Translations under genes and position numbers: made by a program | Notes under the pieces: generated by a model | Told to the model about the DNA's origin: nothing | The model's input: the letters and a program-made list of their open reading frames with translations, nothing else | Database searches by the model: none | Source: Chloroflexota bacterium | Lineage (GTDB): Bacteria > Chloroflexota > Anaerolineae > Anaerolineales > Anaerolineaceae | Assembly: GCA_029265085.1 (NCBI GenBank) | Contig: JAJUJY010000031.1 | Location: 1 to 31,530 of the forward strand | Direction: 5' to 3' | DNA: 31,530 bases | In this document: positions 31,273 to 31,530 of the stretch, piece after piece | How positions within the stretch are numbered: the stretch's first letter is position 1 | How the letters are laid out: each line of letters starts with the position of its first letter

Positions 31273-31530
31273 TTACTTGCTGCGGGAGCGATTTTCTAAG
31301 ACGCGTAACAACACCACCCCGGCGATGACCAGCAGGCTGCCCACAATCTGCGCTATGCTAAAGCGCTCACCCAGCAGCAGGTAGGATTGAACTGCGGTGA
31401 TGGACGGTTCCAGCGTGGCTATCAAGTTAACAACCGAGGCGGGCAGGTAATTCATGCTGAGTGTGTACAGACCATAGCCCCCAATGGTTGGCCCCATTGC
31501 CAGCACGACGAGGATGCCCCAATCGATTCC
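31273..31530 (-). CDS. EamA/DMT-family transporter, C-terminal fragment
   Basis: The last 85 residues of a 10-TM EamA-type drug/metabolite transporter; the frame stays open past the window edge (GIDWGILVVLAMGPTIGGYG), so the gene begins outside. The second EamA repeat is recognisable: YLPASVVNLIATLEPSITAVQSYLLLGERFSIAQIVGSLLVIAGVVLL, with the typical EP motif after TM8 and the LGE-x(6)-Q-x-x-G segment before the last helix. A basic tail (LENRSRSK) marks the cytoplasmic end. Substrate is unpredictable. It ends about 45 bases before the AT-rich VOC promoter; no clear terminator was seen between them. Confidence 0.85.
   Translation of the reverse strand, partial: GIDWGILVVLAMGPTIGGYGLYTLSMNYLPASVVNLIATLEPSITAVQSYLLLGERFSIAQIVGSLLVIAGVVLLRVLENRSRSK

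Overview
The window looks like chromosomal DNA of a Chloroflexota bacterium, most likely Anaerolineae. This is inferred from gene content: an ExeM-type secreted nuclease with a C-terminal VTGGGW-type domain, a CSLREA/choice-of-anchor-Q beta-helix protein ending in FLPLI, a DUF4342 protein, Thr/Pro-rich lipoprotein linkers, and bd-like cytochromes with fused heme-c domains. No rRNA, tRNA, CRISPR array, insertion sequence or phage gene was seen. Genes are densely packed and intergenic gaps are short; none exceeds about 300 bases.

Layout. 1-3.1 kb: the end of a secreted nuclease with a clear terminator, then a small cupin. 3.1-6.7 kb: a minus-strand pair, an APH-like kinase followed by a GH38-like glycosidase. 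6.8-9.2 kb: an unknown polytopic membrane protein convergent with a comM-type AAA+ ATPase. 9.2-14.0 kb: an AT-richer, envelope-related block with two tandem paralogous GT-C-type membrane proteins and a secreted beta-helix protein. 14.3-16.1 kb: an M3-family oligoendopeptidase.

16.3-20.75 kb is the most distinctive part. It is a tight four-gene plus-strand unit. Two tandem CydA-like membrane proteins each carry a C-terminal heme-c domain, and no cydB is present. A 226-aa protein of unknown function follows. The last gene is a double universal-stress protein fused to a PCP_red domain, the small domain known from the C-terminus of protochlorophyllide reductase subunit B. The second CydA-like protein has lost both acidic residues that the first keeps in the CydA Glu99/Glu107 region, which suggests an active/inactive heterodimer.

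20.8-22.2 kb: an M23 peptidase-like lipoprotein and a dual-specificity phosphatase, continuing in the same direction. 22.2-26.9 kb: minus-strand housekeeping genes (RNase HI-like, SpoU methyltransferase, membrane phosphodiesterase, DUF4342, GNAT, nitroreductase). 27.0-29.0 kb: a divergent GH13-like enzyme. 29.1-31.5 kb: an RlmI-like methyltransferase lacking the PUA domain and probably leaderless, an HD-domain hydrolase, a VOC-family protein behind a strong promoter and a perfect 12-bp inverted repeat, and the end of an EamA transporter.

Several small regulatory elements also stand out: mutually exclusive hairpins over the ribosome binding site of the beta-helix gene, a terminator-like hairpin inside the rnhA leader, and the palindromic operator at 31.16-31.20 kb.
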